From assembly GCA_016932995.1 (NCBI GenBank), contig JAFGBU010000024.1:1-63238 (forward strand): DNA of 63,238 bases. Direction: 5' to 3'. The notes under the pieces were generated by a model. It worked only from the letters and a program-made list of their open reading frames with translations, searched no databases and was not told the origin of the DNA. The stretch's first letter is position 1, and each line of letters starts with the position of its first letter. Positions 44,114 through 51,892 of this stretch are shown here, piece by piece. Both the position numbers and the translations under genes were made by a program. The DNA is from Desulfovibrionaceae bacterium. Lineage in GTDB: Bacteria; Desulfobacterota; Desulfovibrionia; Desulfovibrionales; Desulfovibrionaceae.

Positions 44114-44941
44114 ATGATCAACGACAACAAGACCTTCAGCCTGTCCATCCTGAGCGGCAAGGGCGGGGTGGGAAAGACCAACCTGGCCCTGAACCTGGGC
44201 TTTGCCCTGCACGCCTTCGGTCAGCCGACCATGCTCATGGACTGCGACCTCGGCCTGGCCAACCTGGACGTGCTCCTGGGCATATCCCCGGACAAGAACT
44301 TCCAGGACCTGATCGAGCAGGACGCCAGGCCCGAGGACATCCTCGTGGCCCTGGAGAGCGACGGCCTGGACGTCATGCCCGCGGCGAGCGGCGTGCCCGA
44401 GCTGGTCGAGATGGACGAGGACATGCAGGCCATGCTCTTCGACAAGCTCAAGGACCTGGTCAACAAGTACCACTTCCTGATCCTGGACCTCGGGGCCGGC
44501 ATCACCTCCACCGTGCTCTCGTTTGCCTCCATGACCCAGGCCCGGCTGCTGGTGATCACCCCGGAGCCGACCTCGCTCACGGACGGCTACGCCATGATCA
44601 AGGTGCTCTCCGCCCAGTACGGGGTCCGGGACTTCTGCGTGATCGTCAACCAGGCCTCGTCACAAAAAGAGGCCAAGGAGACCTTCAAGCGCCTGGACAT
44701 GGCCTGCCGGAAGTTTCTGGACATCGAGATCACCGGCCTGGGCAGCGTCAGCCAGGACGAAAGCATGATCGAGGCCGTGCGCAACCAGGTGCCCCTGCTC
44801 AAGTTCGCCCCCGGCTGCCGGGCCAGCCAGGACATCTCCTCGCTGGCCAAGAAGCTGCTGCGCTATCGCCAGGACAACGAAGAGGCGATCTCCGGCCGTC
44901 CGGCGCTCAAAAATTTCCCGTCCCTTGAAACCCGGAGATAG
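44114..44941 (+). CDS. MinD/ParA-family ATPase (FlhG/FleN-like)
   Basis: 275 aa. The deviant Walker A is LSGKGGVGKTNLALNLGFAL, followed by LMDCDLGLANLDVLLGI and the Walker B-like FLILDLGAGITSTVLSFA. TPEPTSLTDGYAMIKVLS is typical of FlhG/FleN/MinD-like proteins. These ATPases dimerise with ATP on membranes or partners and control placement or number of structures. Without flagellar neighbours the role here is open; pairing with a degenerate GGDEF protein hints at a polar or c-di-GMP-linked function. Confidence 0.88.
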   Translation: MINDNKTFSLSILSGKGGVGKTNLALNLGFALHAFGQPTMLMDCDLGLANLDVLLGISPDKNFQDLIEQDARPEDILVALESDGLDVMPAASGVPELVEMDEDMQAMLFDKLKDLVNKYHFLILDLGAGITSTVLSFASMTQARLLVITPEPTSLTDGYAMIKVLSAQYGVRDFCVIVNQASSQKEAKETFKRLDMACRKFLDIEITGLGSVSQDESMIEAVRNQVPLLKFAPGCRASQDISSLAKKLLRYRQDNEEAISGRPALKNFPSLETRR

Positions 44942-44944
44942 GAC

Positions 44945-44974
44945 TTGACGAAAAGAATTGTTTTTCGGCATAGA
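44945..44974 (+). promoter_or_regulatory. Weak candidate promoter for the HU/IHF gene
   Basis: TTGACG (44945-44950), 18 bases, CATAGA (44969-44974), in a short AT-richer gap. It is about 75 bases before the ATG. Confidence 0.3.
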
Positions 44975-45049
44975 TAAAAGCATAGTCAACTTGCGAGTCA
45001 GCTGTGACGTCAACCGTGTTACCCATGGGGCACGGAACCGGGGGAAGAA

Positions 45050-45325
45050 ATGAACAAAAGCGAACTCATAAAGGCCTTGGCGGAAAAGAAAAAACTGCAC
45101 GTAGACGACTCCACGAAGATCGTCTCCGCCTTTGTCGACTCCATCAAGGAGGCGCTCGTGCGCGGCGACCGGGTCGAGATCCGCGGGTTCGGCAGCTTCA
45201 AGATCAAGGATTACAGCGGCTACACCGGCCGCAACCCCAAGACCGGCGACATGGTCAAGGTCAAGCCCAAGAAACTTCCCTTTTTCAGACCCGGCAAGGA
45301 GCTGAAGGAATTCATCAACGGCTGA
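45050..45325 (+). CDS. HU/IHF-family DNA-binding protein
   Basis: 91 aa. MNKSELIKALAEKKKLHVDD, VEIRGFGSFKIKDYSGYTGR and NPKTGDMVKVKPKKLPFFRP give the full fold. The RGFGSF and KPKKLPFFRPGKELKE wording resembles IHF-alpha/HU hybrids. Nucleoid DNA bending. It is followed with one base between by the UGA-containing gene. Confidence 0.93.
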   Translation: MNKSELIKALAEKKKLHVDDSTKIVSAFVDSIKEALVRGDRVEIRGFGSFKIKDYSGYTGRNPKTGDMVKVKPKKLPFFRPGKELKEFING

Positions 45326-45326
45326 G

Positions 45327-46292
45327 ATGCGCCGCGTCCTGATCGCGGTCCTGGCCGCGGCCGCGATATTCTCGGCCGCGGGCCTGTGCCGCGCCGATCC
45401 CCTGCTGACCATCGTCTTCACCGGAAACACCTTCGGCGCCAAATGGCCCTGCCCGACCTGAGGCGGCAAGACGATCGGAGGCTTCGCCCGGCGGGCGAGC
45501 TATTTCAAGGAATTGAGGGAGGCGCGCAGGGCCGGGGACCTGCTCTTCGTCGCCGGGGCCTTTGAACTTCATCCCGCCGCGACAAAGGACGGGCCCGCCC
45601 CGGACCCGCAGGAGGCGGCCCTGCTGACCGAGGTCTACAACATCCTCGACTACGACCTGGGATACCTGTCGCCCGAGGACAGGCAATTTCTGGATCAGGG
45701 GGCGGCCGCCGCCCCGGGCGACTGGCTGTGTCCGGACTCGACGAGCACCAGGGTCCTCAAGACCAAGACCGGGGTCAGGATCGGCCTGGTCTTTTTCCCG
45801 CCCCTTCAAAAAGGGACAAAAAAACCGGACAGGGAGCTGGTCCGGGCCGTGGACCTAGCCGTGGCCAAGATGCGCGCCGAAACGGACCTGGTCCTGGCCC
45901 TGAGCCCCTGGGGCCTGATCCCCGAGCAGAGCTACCTCGACGGAAACGACAAGGGCCCGGACATACTGCTCGGCAGCGGTCCGGGCACGGGCCTCAAGGG
46001 CTATGTCCAGCCGGGCGGCAACACCTTGTGGGTCCGCGCATACTCCAAGGGCCGGGCCCTGAACCAGCTGGAGGTCTCAGGGCTCCCGGCGGGGACAAAG
46101 GGCTCCGCCTGGCGGCCGGAAAAAAACATCGCCGCCCGGATCATAGGATTGACCGAGAATATCCAAAACGATAAGCGAATGACGAGGCTCCTCGACAGTT
46201 GGCGGGGAGAATCCGACGCAAAAGGAGGAAGGCATGCAACTGCGCGGCGCGTTTACCGCATTGGCGACCCCTTTCAAGAACGGGGCCGTTGA
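45327..46292 (+). CDS. UshA-like secreted protein with in-frame UGA: candidate selenoprotein
   Basis: 321 aa if the TGA at 45459-45461 is read as Sec45. A signal peptide (MRRVLIAVLAAAAIFSAAGL, cut near CRA/DP) is followed by TIVFTGNTFGAKWPCPT-U-GG and then, in the same frame, KTIGGFARRASYFKELREA. The frame continues to 46292 with neighbour-like codon use. CPT-U is a CxxU redox-type motif. GGFARRA matches the GGLARRA seen after the first motif of 5'-nucleotidase/UshA proteins, but the metal-binding D-x-H is lost (TGNTFG). A SECIS-like hairpin follows the TGA. The 3' end overlaps dapA by 59 bases. The alternative is a pseudogene or a stop followed by re-initiation. Confidence 0.75.
45462..45499 (+). 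promoter_or_regulatory. Putative bacterial SECIS element
   Basis: Directly after the in-frame TGA: stem TTCGCCC (45483-45489), loop GGC (45490-45492), stem GGGCGAG (45493-45499). The apical loop lies 29 bases after the TGA and has G in its first two positions, which fits the usual bacterial SECIS description (short loop with early G, about 16-37 bases from UGA). Confidence 0.6.
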
Positions 46293-47118
46293 CGAGGAGG
46301 CTTACCGGGGCCTCATCGAATGGCAGATCGAACAGGGCATCGACGGCCTGGTGCCCTGCGGGACCACGGGAGAGGCCGCGACCATGGCCCACGCGGAACA
46401 GGGCAAGGTGATCAAGGTCTGCGTGGACCAGGTCAAGGGACGCGTCCCGGTCATCGCCGGGGCCGGCTCGAACAACACCCGGGAGGCCATCGAGCTGACC
46501 CTGCTGGCCAAGGCCGCCGGAGCGGACGCCGCCCTCCAGATCACCCCCTACTACAACAAGCCGACGCCCAATGGCCTGGTCGAGCACTACAAGGCCATCG
46601 CCCGCGAGGCCTCCATGCCGTTCATCGTCTACAACGTGCCGGGCAGGACCAGCCTGAACCTGCTGCCCAAGACCCTGGCCCGCATCGCCGAGGCCGTGCC
46701 CGAGGTCGTCGGGGTCAAGGAGGCCACCGGCTGCATGAAGCAGGCCTCGGAGGTCCTCGAGTACTGCGGCCAGGACTTCATCCTGCTCTCGGGCGACGAC
46801 TTCACCGTGCTGCCCCTGCTGTCCGTGGGCGGGCTCGGGGTCATCTCCGTGGTCAGCAACATCGTGCCGGACAAGATGGCCGGCATGTGCGCGGCCTTCT
46901 TCAAGGGCGACCTGAAAAAGGCCCGCGAGCTGCACTACTTCATGTCCCCCCTGAACCGGGCCATGTTCATCGAGACCAACCCCATCCCGGTCAAGACCTC
47001 GCTGCACATGATGGGCAGGATCAAGGACCTGGAGTTCAGGTTGCCCCTGGTGCCGCTGACCCCGGAGAGCGAAAAGTCCCTGCGCCGGACGCTTGATGAC
47101 TCCGGGCTGCTGTCCTGA
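46234..47118 (+). CDS. dapA: 4-hydroxy-tetrahydrodipicolinate synthase
   Basis: 294 aa. MQLRGAFTALATPFKNGAVD is the N-terminus, GLVPCGTTGEAATM binds pyruvate, the catalytic tyrosine is in VYNVPGRTSLN and the Schiff-base lysine in EVVGVKEATGCMKQ. It condenses pyruvate with aspartate semialdehyde in lysine/diaminopimelate synthesis. AAAAGGAGG precedes the ATG. It begins inside the 3' end of the UGA-containing gene, so the two are co-transcribed. Confidence 0.96.
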   Translation: MQLRGAFTALATPFKNGAVDEEAYRGLIEWQIEQGIDGLVPCGTTGEAATMAHAEQGKVIKVCVDQVKGRVPVIAGAGSNNTREAIELTLLAKAAGADAALQITPYYNKPTPNGLVEHYKAIAREASMPFIVYNVPGRTSLNLLPKTLARIAEAVPEVVGVKEATGCMKQASEVLEYCGQDFILLSGDDFTVLPLLSVGGLGVISVVSNIVPDKMAGMCAAFFKGDLKKARELHYFMSPLNRAMFIETNPIPVKTSLHMMGRIKDLEFRLPLVPLTPESEKSLRRTLDDSGLLS

Positions 47119-47148
47119 CAGCGACTTTCCTTTCCCGGCCGAAAACAA

Positions 47149-47178
47149 AAATGGCGGGGCCGTACGGCCCCGCCATTT
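47149..47178. terminator. Bidirectional hairpin between dapA and ppaC
   Basis: AAATGGCGGGGCC (47149-47161), loop GTAC, GGCCCCGCCATTT (47166-47178). A perfect 13-bp stem with A/T flanks lies between convergent genes. Confidence 0.85.
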
Positions 47179-47200
47179 GTCTATCTGTCAGGAACCAGAG

Positions 47201-48124
47201 CTACTTGCCGAAGGCCTTCTCGAAGTTGGGCACGACCTGCTTCTTGCGGCTCATGACCCCGTCCAGCCAGATGGTCGGGCCGTCAGGGGCCTTGCCGTAG
47301 GCCTTCTCGACCACCGAGGGGTCGTCCGAGGCGATGAGCATCAGGGAGCCTTCCTTCATGATGTCGGTCAAGAGCAGGAACACGCTGTGCCGCTTGCCCT
47401 CCTCCTTGACCTTCTTGATCTCGGCCAGGAGCTTGTCCTTGTAGGGCTCCAATATGGCCAGGTCCACGACCTCGAGCTGGCCGATGCCGACCTTTTTGCC
47501 GGACATGTCGAAGTCCTTGTAGTCGCGGAAGACCAGGTCGCGCATGGGCGTGCCCTCGACAGCGGACTTGACCTTGAACATCTCCATGCCCAGGGCCATG
47601 ACGTCGGAGACCCCGGCGATCTTGGCCAGCTCCGCAACCGCCTTCTTGTCGGCCTCGGTGCAGGTCACGGACTTGTACATGACCGTGTCGCTGAGGATGG
47701 AGCACAGGGTGATCCCGGCGATGTTCTTGGGGATCTCGATGCCGTAGAACTTGTACATGGAGTTGATCACCGTGCCGGTGCAGCCCACGGGCCAGACCCA
47801 CATCTCCAGGGGGTTGGGCGTGGTCACGTCGCCGAGCTTGTGGTGGTCGTAGATGCCCACGATCTCGCCCTTGGCCAGGTTGTCGAGGCTCTGGGCCAGG
47901 TCGGAATGGTCCACCAGGGCGATCTTCTGCCCGCTGGCGTCGGTGACGATCTCGGGCGCGGGCAGCCCGAACTTGTCAAGCACGAATTTGCTCTCGGGAT
48001 TGACTGCGCCCTGGGCCACGGGCTTGGCGGCCATGCCGCGCTTGGTCAGCAGGTCAGCGATGGCGATGGCGGCGGCAATGGAGTCGGTATCCGGGTTTTT
48101 GTGTCCACAAACAATGATAGCCAT
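47201..48124 (-). CDS. ppaC: Manganese-dependent inorganic pyrophosphatase (family II)
   Basis: 307 aa from the ATG at 48124, which has AGGAGGAAGG upstream. MAIIVCGHKNPDTDSIAAAI is the DHH-family N-terminus, LVDHSDLAQSLDN and GIYDHHKLGDV give further metal ligands, and the C-terminal DHHA2 domain ends with ASRKKQ-like SRKKQVVPNF. No CBS insert is present. It hydrolyses the PPi released by ATP sulfurylase, pulling sulfate activation forward. A longer frame adds a lipoprotein-like leader but starts at a poor TTG. Confidence 0.95.
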   Translation of the reverse strand: MAIIVCGHKNPDTDSIAAAIAIADLLTKRGMAAKPVAQGAVNPESKFVLDKFGLPAPEIVTDASGQKIALVDHSDLAQSLDNLAKGEIVGIYDHHKLGDVTTPNPLEMWVWPVGCTGTVINSMYKFYGIEIPKNIAGITLCSILSDTVMYKSVTCTEADKKAVAELAKIAGVSDVMALGMEMFKVKSAVEGTPMRDLVFRDYKDFDMSGKKVGIGQLEVVDLAILEPYKDKLLAEIKKVKEEGKRHSVFLLLTDIMKEGSLMLIASDDPSVVEKAYGKAPDGPTIWLDGVMSRKKQVVPNFEKAFGK

Positions 48125-48200
48125 ATCCCTTCCTCCTATAATGTTGTTGGCACTGTAACTCGACGGTTGCGGCTTCTTGGCGCATCCCCCGGCTGCGACC

Positions 48201-48236
48201 AGGCCTGCGGCCGCGAACAGGCCTGCGGCCGCGAAC
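48201..48236. repeat. Perfect 18-bp tandem duplication upstream of ppaC
   Basis: AGGCCTGCGGCCGCGAAC occurs twice back to back (48201-48218 and 48219-48236) and a third start (AGG) follows. It lies in the ppaC leader region. Confidence 0.95.
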
Positions 48237-48286
48237 AGGGTCAAATGCCAGCTATGGGTTTCATCACCCAGGGCTCGCTGATGAGC

Positions 48287-48304
48287 TTGTTCACTTTATC
48301 ACAA
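48287..48304 (-). promoter_or_regulatory. TTGTGA-type operator candidate upstream of ppaC
   Basis: On the minus strand TTGTGATAAAGTGAACAA, 18 bases, resembles Rex-type TTGTGAA-N4-TTCACAA with mismatches in the right arm. It is about 163 bases before the ppaC ATG. A related site sits at the adk promoter. Confidence 0.35.
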
Positions 48305-48322
48305 TCTTTTCCGGCTGCCAAG

Positions 48323-49032
48323 TCACAACCACCTCAGCCAGGCGAAAAAAATCACGCCCACGAATCCGAGGGTAAAGATCGCATAGGCCTTCTTGAGCCT
48401 CAGGGCCATGAGCCCGCCGATGCTCGCCGCCAGCCAAAGATGGGTCCAGGTGATCATTCCGAGCCAGTCCAGATGACCGGAGACCAGGCCCAAGAACCAG
48501 CGCACCCCGGAGACCAACAAGAAGATAAGGACAAAGAAAAACAACCAGGACCAAAAAAAGGTGACCCCCGCGGATCGGGCCACCAGCCCGCCCGGGGAGA
48601 ACCCGGCCGAGTCCGGGTGCCTGGCCCACTGCAACAGGCGGTTGTAGTTCTTGTTCTGCCATTCCCTGAGGTACGAATCCAGCCGGACGCCGAGCCAGGC
48701 CATGGGGATGCTGGCGAACACGGCGACCATGACCTCTGCGGGACGGGACAGGCCCAGATAGGTCGCCAAGCTCAGGCCGGCAAAGGTCGCGGCGGTCAGA
48801 TGCGGGGGGATGAAGGTCCCGGCCGGGAGCAGGTCCAGCCAAAAGAGCTCGAAGAATATCGAAATGTTGAGACTTGTGGCGTAATCACCGGTCAAAAGGC
48901 CCCAAAACAGGCCGATGCACAGGGGCCGCTCCAGGATGCCCACGCTGAGGTAGGTCCTGAACATGGCGAAGAGGGCAAAAAAAAAGCGCTCAGGGCGAAC
49001 CAGGCCGGCCCCGGCAGATTGTCCAAAGGCAC
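48323..49032 (-). pseudogene. PTS mannose-family IIC subunit, frameshifted at an A9 tract
   Basis: The natural start is a GTG at 49032 that overlaps the IIB stop (TAGTG). That frame gives VPLDNLPGPAWFALSAFF and then, at nine A (48977-48985; U9 in the message), runs out of frame to a stop near 48892. With one more base the product would continue ...FFALFAMFRTYLSVGILERP and on for about 213 aa of membrane protein to 48323. The C-terminal part has the EII-Sor features (FFELFWLDLLPAGTFIPPHL, five or more helices). An ATG at 48964 could give a protein missing the first helix. Assembly error, phase variation or slippage are all possible. Confidence 0.7.
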
Positions 49033-49496
49033 TACAACCTCACTTGAACCGCATCGTTGGGGACGCAGCGGAAATCCAGGCTCACGTCCCGGTTCAAAAA
49101 GTAACGCAAACAAATCTCGTCCTCCCGGCTCAGGGCCACGTTGGGCGAAAGCTGTCTGCTGCCGGCCTGGTAATGGATGTTGCCCACGTTCAAGACCTTG
49201 AATGAAAAACCCGTTTCAAAGGCCCGCCTGGCGTCCAGGCAGCAGGAGAAAAGCACCAAGGCCTCCTGCGGCGAGGGCCGGGACCAGTCCTCGGCCTGCC
49301 GGGAGATCAGCTCCTCAACGCCCACGAACACGCTGGTCACGCTGTTCGGGATGGCCAGGGACATGATCTCCTGGCGTATGGCGTCCGTGGACAGATCGTC
49401 GTTGGCGACCACGATCACGGACGCCCCCAGATAGGGAAGCCAGCTCTCGATAATTTGTCCGTGCACAAGGCGATTGTCAATACGCACCCAGACCAT
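49032..49496 (-). CDS. PTS mannose-family IIB subunit
   Basis: 154 aa. VWVRIDNRLVHGQIIESWLP contains the phosphorylated histidine (His near residue 12) of the sorbose-type IIB fold. IVVANDDLSTDAIRQEIMSL and the VGVEELI segment follow. It transfers phosphate from IIA to sugar bound at IIC. It starts 3 bases after the IIA stop. Confidence 0.92.
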   Translation of the reverse strand: MVWVRIDNRLVHGQIIESWLPYLGASVIVVANDDLSTDAIRQEIMSLAIPNSVTSVFVGVEELISRQAEDWSRPSPQEALVLFSCCLDARRAFETGFSFKVLNVGNIHYQAGSRQLSPNVALSREDEICLRYFLNRDVSLDFRCVPNDAVQVRL

Positions 49497-49499
49497 GGA

Positions 49500-49964
49500 C
49501 TAGCCCTTCTTGTGGCCGGCCTCGGGCTCTCCCTGCCTCCGCCGGACGAGTTCCCCGGCCACGACAACGCCGCGCAGGGCCATCTCCTTGGCCTTGGCGG
49601 CCAACTCCGACAAGGGCAGGCCGCGGTTCTGCATGGCGGCCAGGGTCATGGGCAGATTCACGCCGCTGACCACCTCCATGTTGAAGGACCTGATCAGGGA
49701 CAGGCTCAAGGTGGTCGGGGTGCCCCCGAAGAGGTCGGTCAACAGGAGACAGCCGCCGCCCATGTCGCTCTCGGCAATGGCCGACCTGATGGACTCCACC
49801 GTGTCCTCGACCCCGTTGGAGGGGGCCAGGCTGACCGACCGGCAGCCCTCCTGGGGGCCGAGAATCATTTCCGCGGCCTCGATGAGACTCTTGCCGAGCC
49901 CCCCGTGGGTGACCAGTATCACCGCCACCCGGCCTGCCCCTTCCCCGCCCTTTTTGTCAGCCAT
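49500..49964 (-). CDS. PTS mannose-family IIA subunit
   Basis: 154 aa. VAVILVTHGGLGKSLIEAAE holds the phosphorylated His in the family position near residue 20, and GGGCLLLTDLFGGTPTTLSL is the conserved middle. It receives phosphate from HPr. It lies 5 bases after rapZ on the same strand. Because no IID is present, a purely regulatory role is possible. Confidence 0.92.
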   Translation of the reverse strand: MADKKGGEGAGRVAVILVTHGGLGKSLIEAAEMILGPQEGCRSVSLAPSNGVEDTVESIRSAIAESDMGGGCLLLTDLFGGTPTTLSLSLIRSFNMEVVSGVNLPMTLAAMQNRGLPLSELAAKAKEMALRGVVVAGELVRRRQGEPEAGHKKG

Positions 49965-49969
49965 CTCAG

Positions 49970-50851
49970 CTACCCCAGATCGAAATGCCGGTGTTCCAAG
50001 GTCACCGCGTAGTTGTCGTTCTTCAAGGCCTTGAAGACCCTCTCGGACACGGCCACCGACCGGTGCCTGCCTCCGGTGCAGCCCATGGTCAGGGTCACGC
50101 GGTAACGCCCCTCTCCGGCATACAGGGGCAACAGATAGGCCAGAAAGTCAAGGAGCCTGGGCAAAAAGGTCCGGCCCGGCTCCCCGTCCAGGACATAGTC
50201 GGCCACGGCCCTGTCCATTCCCGACATGGGCTTGAGCCGGGCGTCGAAAAAGGGATTGGGCAGGAACCTGAGATCAAAGAGCAGGTCCGACTCGATGGGC
50301 ACCCCGTACTTGAACCCGAAGGAGATGATGTGCACCCTGAGCCCGGAGCCGCCCTCGTCCAGGGAGGACCACTTTTCCTGGAGCAGCCGCCTGAGATCGT
50401 GGATCGAGTACTCGGAGGTGTCGACCACCAGGGCCGAGGCCTGCCTCAAGGGGGCGAGGAGCGAGCGCTCCTCGTCCAGGGCCTGTTCAAGGCCCAGCTC
50501 GCGGCTCTCCAGGGGGTGCGGCCTGCGGGTCGAGGCGTAGCGCCTGACCAGGACGTCCAGCCTGGCCTCCAGGAACACGATCTGGACCCGCACGCCCTGG
50601 CCGGCGAGGTCCTGAAGCACCAGGTTCCACTCGTCGAGGAAGTCGTGCTGCCTCAGGTCCAGGCCCAGGACCAGGCCCCGGTGTTTCTTGTCCTGTTCCT
50701 GAAACAGGGAGGCCAGCTTGGGGACCATGCTCACCGGCAGGCCGTCCACGCAGAAGAAGCCCATGTCCTCAAAGACCCTGAGCGCGGTGCTTTTCCCGGC
50801 CCCGGAAATCCCGGTGACCACTATGAGCGAAAACACGTTCTTCTGCACCAA
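49970..50851 (-). CDS. rapZ: RNase adapter protein RapZ (YvcJ-like)
   Basis: About 293 aa. The Walker A motif is VVTGISGAGKSTALRVFEDM, followed by DGLPVSMVPKL. The C-terminal domain has ISFGFKYGVPIESDLLFDLR and LTMGCTGGRHRSVAVSERVF, both highly conserved. It starts at TTG (50851) or the next codon GTG. In E. coli RapZ controls GlmY/GlmZ decay and GlmS; elsewhere it is an NTP-binding regulator. It sits between ptsN and the mannose PTS, as is usual. Confidence 0.94.
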   Translation of the reverse strand: MVQKNVFSLIVVTGISGAGKSTALRVFEDMGFFCVDGLPVSMVPKLASLFQEQDKKHRGLVLGLDLRQHDFLDEWNLVLQDLAGQGVRVQIVFLEARLDVLVRRYASTRRPHPLESRELGLEQALDEERSLLAPLRQASALVVDTSEYSIHDLRRLLQEKWSSLDEGGSGLRVHIISFGFKYGVPIESDLLFDLRFLPNPFFDARLKPMSGMDRAVADYVLDGEPGRTFLPRLLDFLAYLLPLYAGEGRYRVTLTMGCTGGRHRSVAVSERVFKALKNDNYAVTLEHRHFDLG

Positions 50852-50870
50852 AAAGCCTTCCCCGGCCGGG

Positions 50871-51326
50871 TCACAGGCCCTGCAAGAGCTCCCACAGGCC
50901 GTCGCGGCCCTCCGCGGCCAGAAAGCGGTCCCTGAACCCGTCGTCGCGCAGCAGCCTGGAGATGTGCGCCAGGATGCGCAGATGCAGTCCGGCCACGTCC
51001 TCGGGCGCCAGGACCACGAAGAATATCCTGCAGGGCTTGAAGTCCAGGGCCTCGAACTCGACCCCCTCCAGGCTCCGGCCCACGGCGACCACGATCCTGT
51101 CCAGGCCCTCCAGCTTGCCGTGGGGTATGGCTATGCCGTCGCCTATGCCCGTGGTGCCGAGCCCCTCGCGCTCCATGAGCACCTTGCAGATTTTTTCGGC
51201 GTCAAGCCCCTGGACCCTCTGATCCAGGGGCTTGACGAGCTCGAAAAGCGCCTCGACCTTGGTCTTGGCGGCCAAGTCCTCGATAATCAGGTCCTTTTCC
51301 AGGTAGTCGCCCAATCTCATGTTCAA
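50871..51326 (-). CDS. ptsN: PTS IIA-like nitrogen-regulatory protein PtsN
   Basis: 151 aa. The phosphorylation site is TGIGDGIAIPHGKLEGLDRI, with the IIA(Ntr)/fructose fold around it (RIFFVVLAPEDVAGLHLRIL). It is part of the regulatory PTS(Ntr) and controls K+ and nitrogen functions in other bacteria. Start overlaps the hpf stop by 4 bases (ATGA). Order rpoN-hpf-ptsN-rapZ is conserved in proteobacteria. Confidence 0.94.
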   Translation of the reverse strand: MNMRLGDYLEKDLIIEDLAAKTKVEALFELVKPLDQRVQGLDAEKICKVLMEREGLGTTGIGDGIAIPHGKLEGLDRIVVAVGRSLEGVEFEALDFKPCRIFFVVLAPEDVAGLHLRILAHISRLLRDDGFRDRFLAAEGRDGLWELLQGL

Positions 51327-51856
51327 AATCCCGGGTCTATGAGCCCGAAGTCGCCGTTCTTTCTGCGGTATATCACGTTTATGTCCCCGGTCTCGGCGTT
51401 GCGGAAGACCAGGAAGTCGCAGTTGCGCGAGTTGAGCTGCATGGCCGACTCGTCCACGGACATGGGCTTGGGCTCGAAGGTGTCCGACTTGACGATGGTC
51501 TGGCCGCCGCTCTCGGCGAAGTTGATGACGTCCATGCGCGCGGCCCGCTCCTTGCCGCCCTTGCGTCGGCTCTTCATCTTGTCGCGCATCCTGCGGAGCT
51601 GGGACTCGACCTTGTCCAGGACCAGGTCAATGGTCGAGTACATGTCCTCGGACTCCTCGTAGGCCGAGAGATGGACGTTGTCGGCCACCAGGACCACGTC
51701 GGCCTTGTGCCTGAACTTCTCGACCAGCAGGTTGACCTGGAGCTCCGGCTCCTTTGAATCATTGACGTATTTGGCGAGCTTTCCGAAACGGGTGTCAGCG
51801 TACTGCTTCAGGTGATCGCTCGGTTCGATGTTCTTGAAGGTGATGTTGATGTTCAT
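51323..51856 (-). CDS. hpf: Long-form ribosome hibernation promoting factor
   Basis: 177 aa. The N-terminal MNINITFKNIEPSDHLKQYA and VVLVADNVHLSAYEESEDMY form the HPF/RaiA domain. The C-terminal extension (KSDTFEPKPMSVDESAMQLN, then FRNAETGDINVIYRRKNGDF) is the dimerisation domain of long HPFs that builds 100S ribosomes. It is 36 bases after rpoN. A strong GGAGG lies upstream of the ATG. Confidence 0.93.
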   Translation of the reverse strand: MNINITFKNIEPSDHLKQYADTRFGKLAKYVNDSKEPELQVNLLVEKFRHKADVVLVADNVHLSAYEESEDMYSTIDLVLDKVESQLRRMRDKMKSRRKGGKERAARMDVINFAESGGQTIVKSDTFEPKPMSVDESAMQLNSRNCDFLVFRNAETGDINVIYRRKNGDFGLIDPGF

Positions 51857-51892
51857 GCCTTGACCTCCTTGTTGATGGTGAAGCGCGGCCGG

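Noticed and set aside
48125-48244. Lipoprotein form of PpaC
   Set aside because: It needs a TTG without an SD, while the ATG at 48124 has a strong SD and begins at the conserved pyrophosphatase N-terminus.
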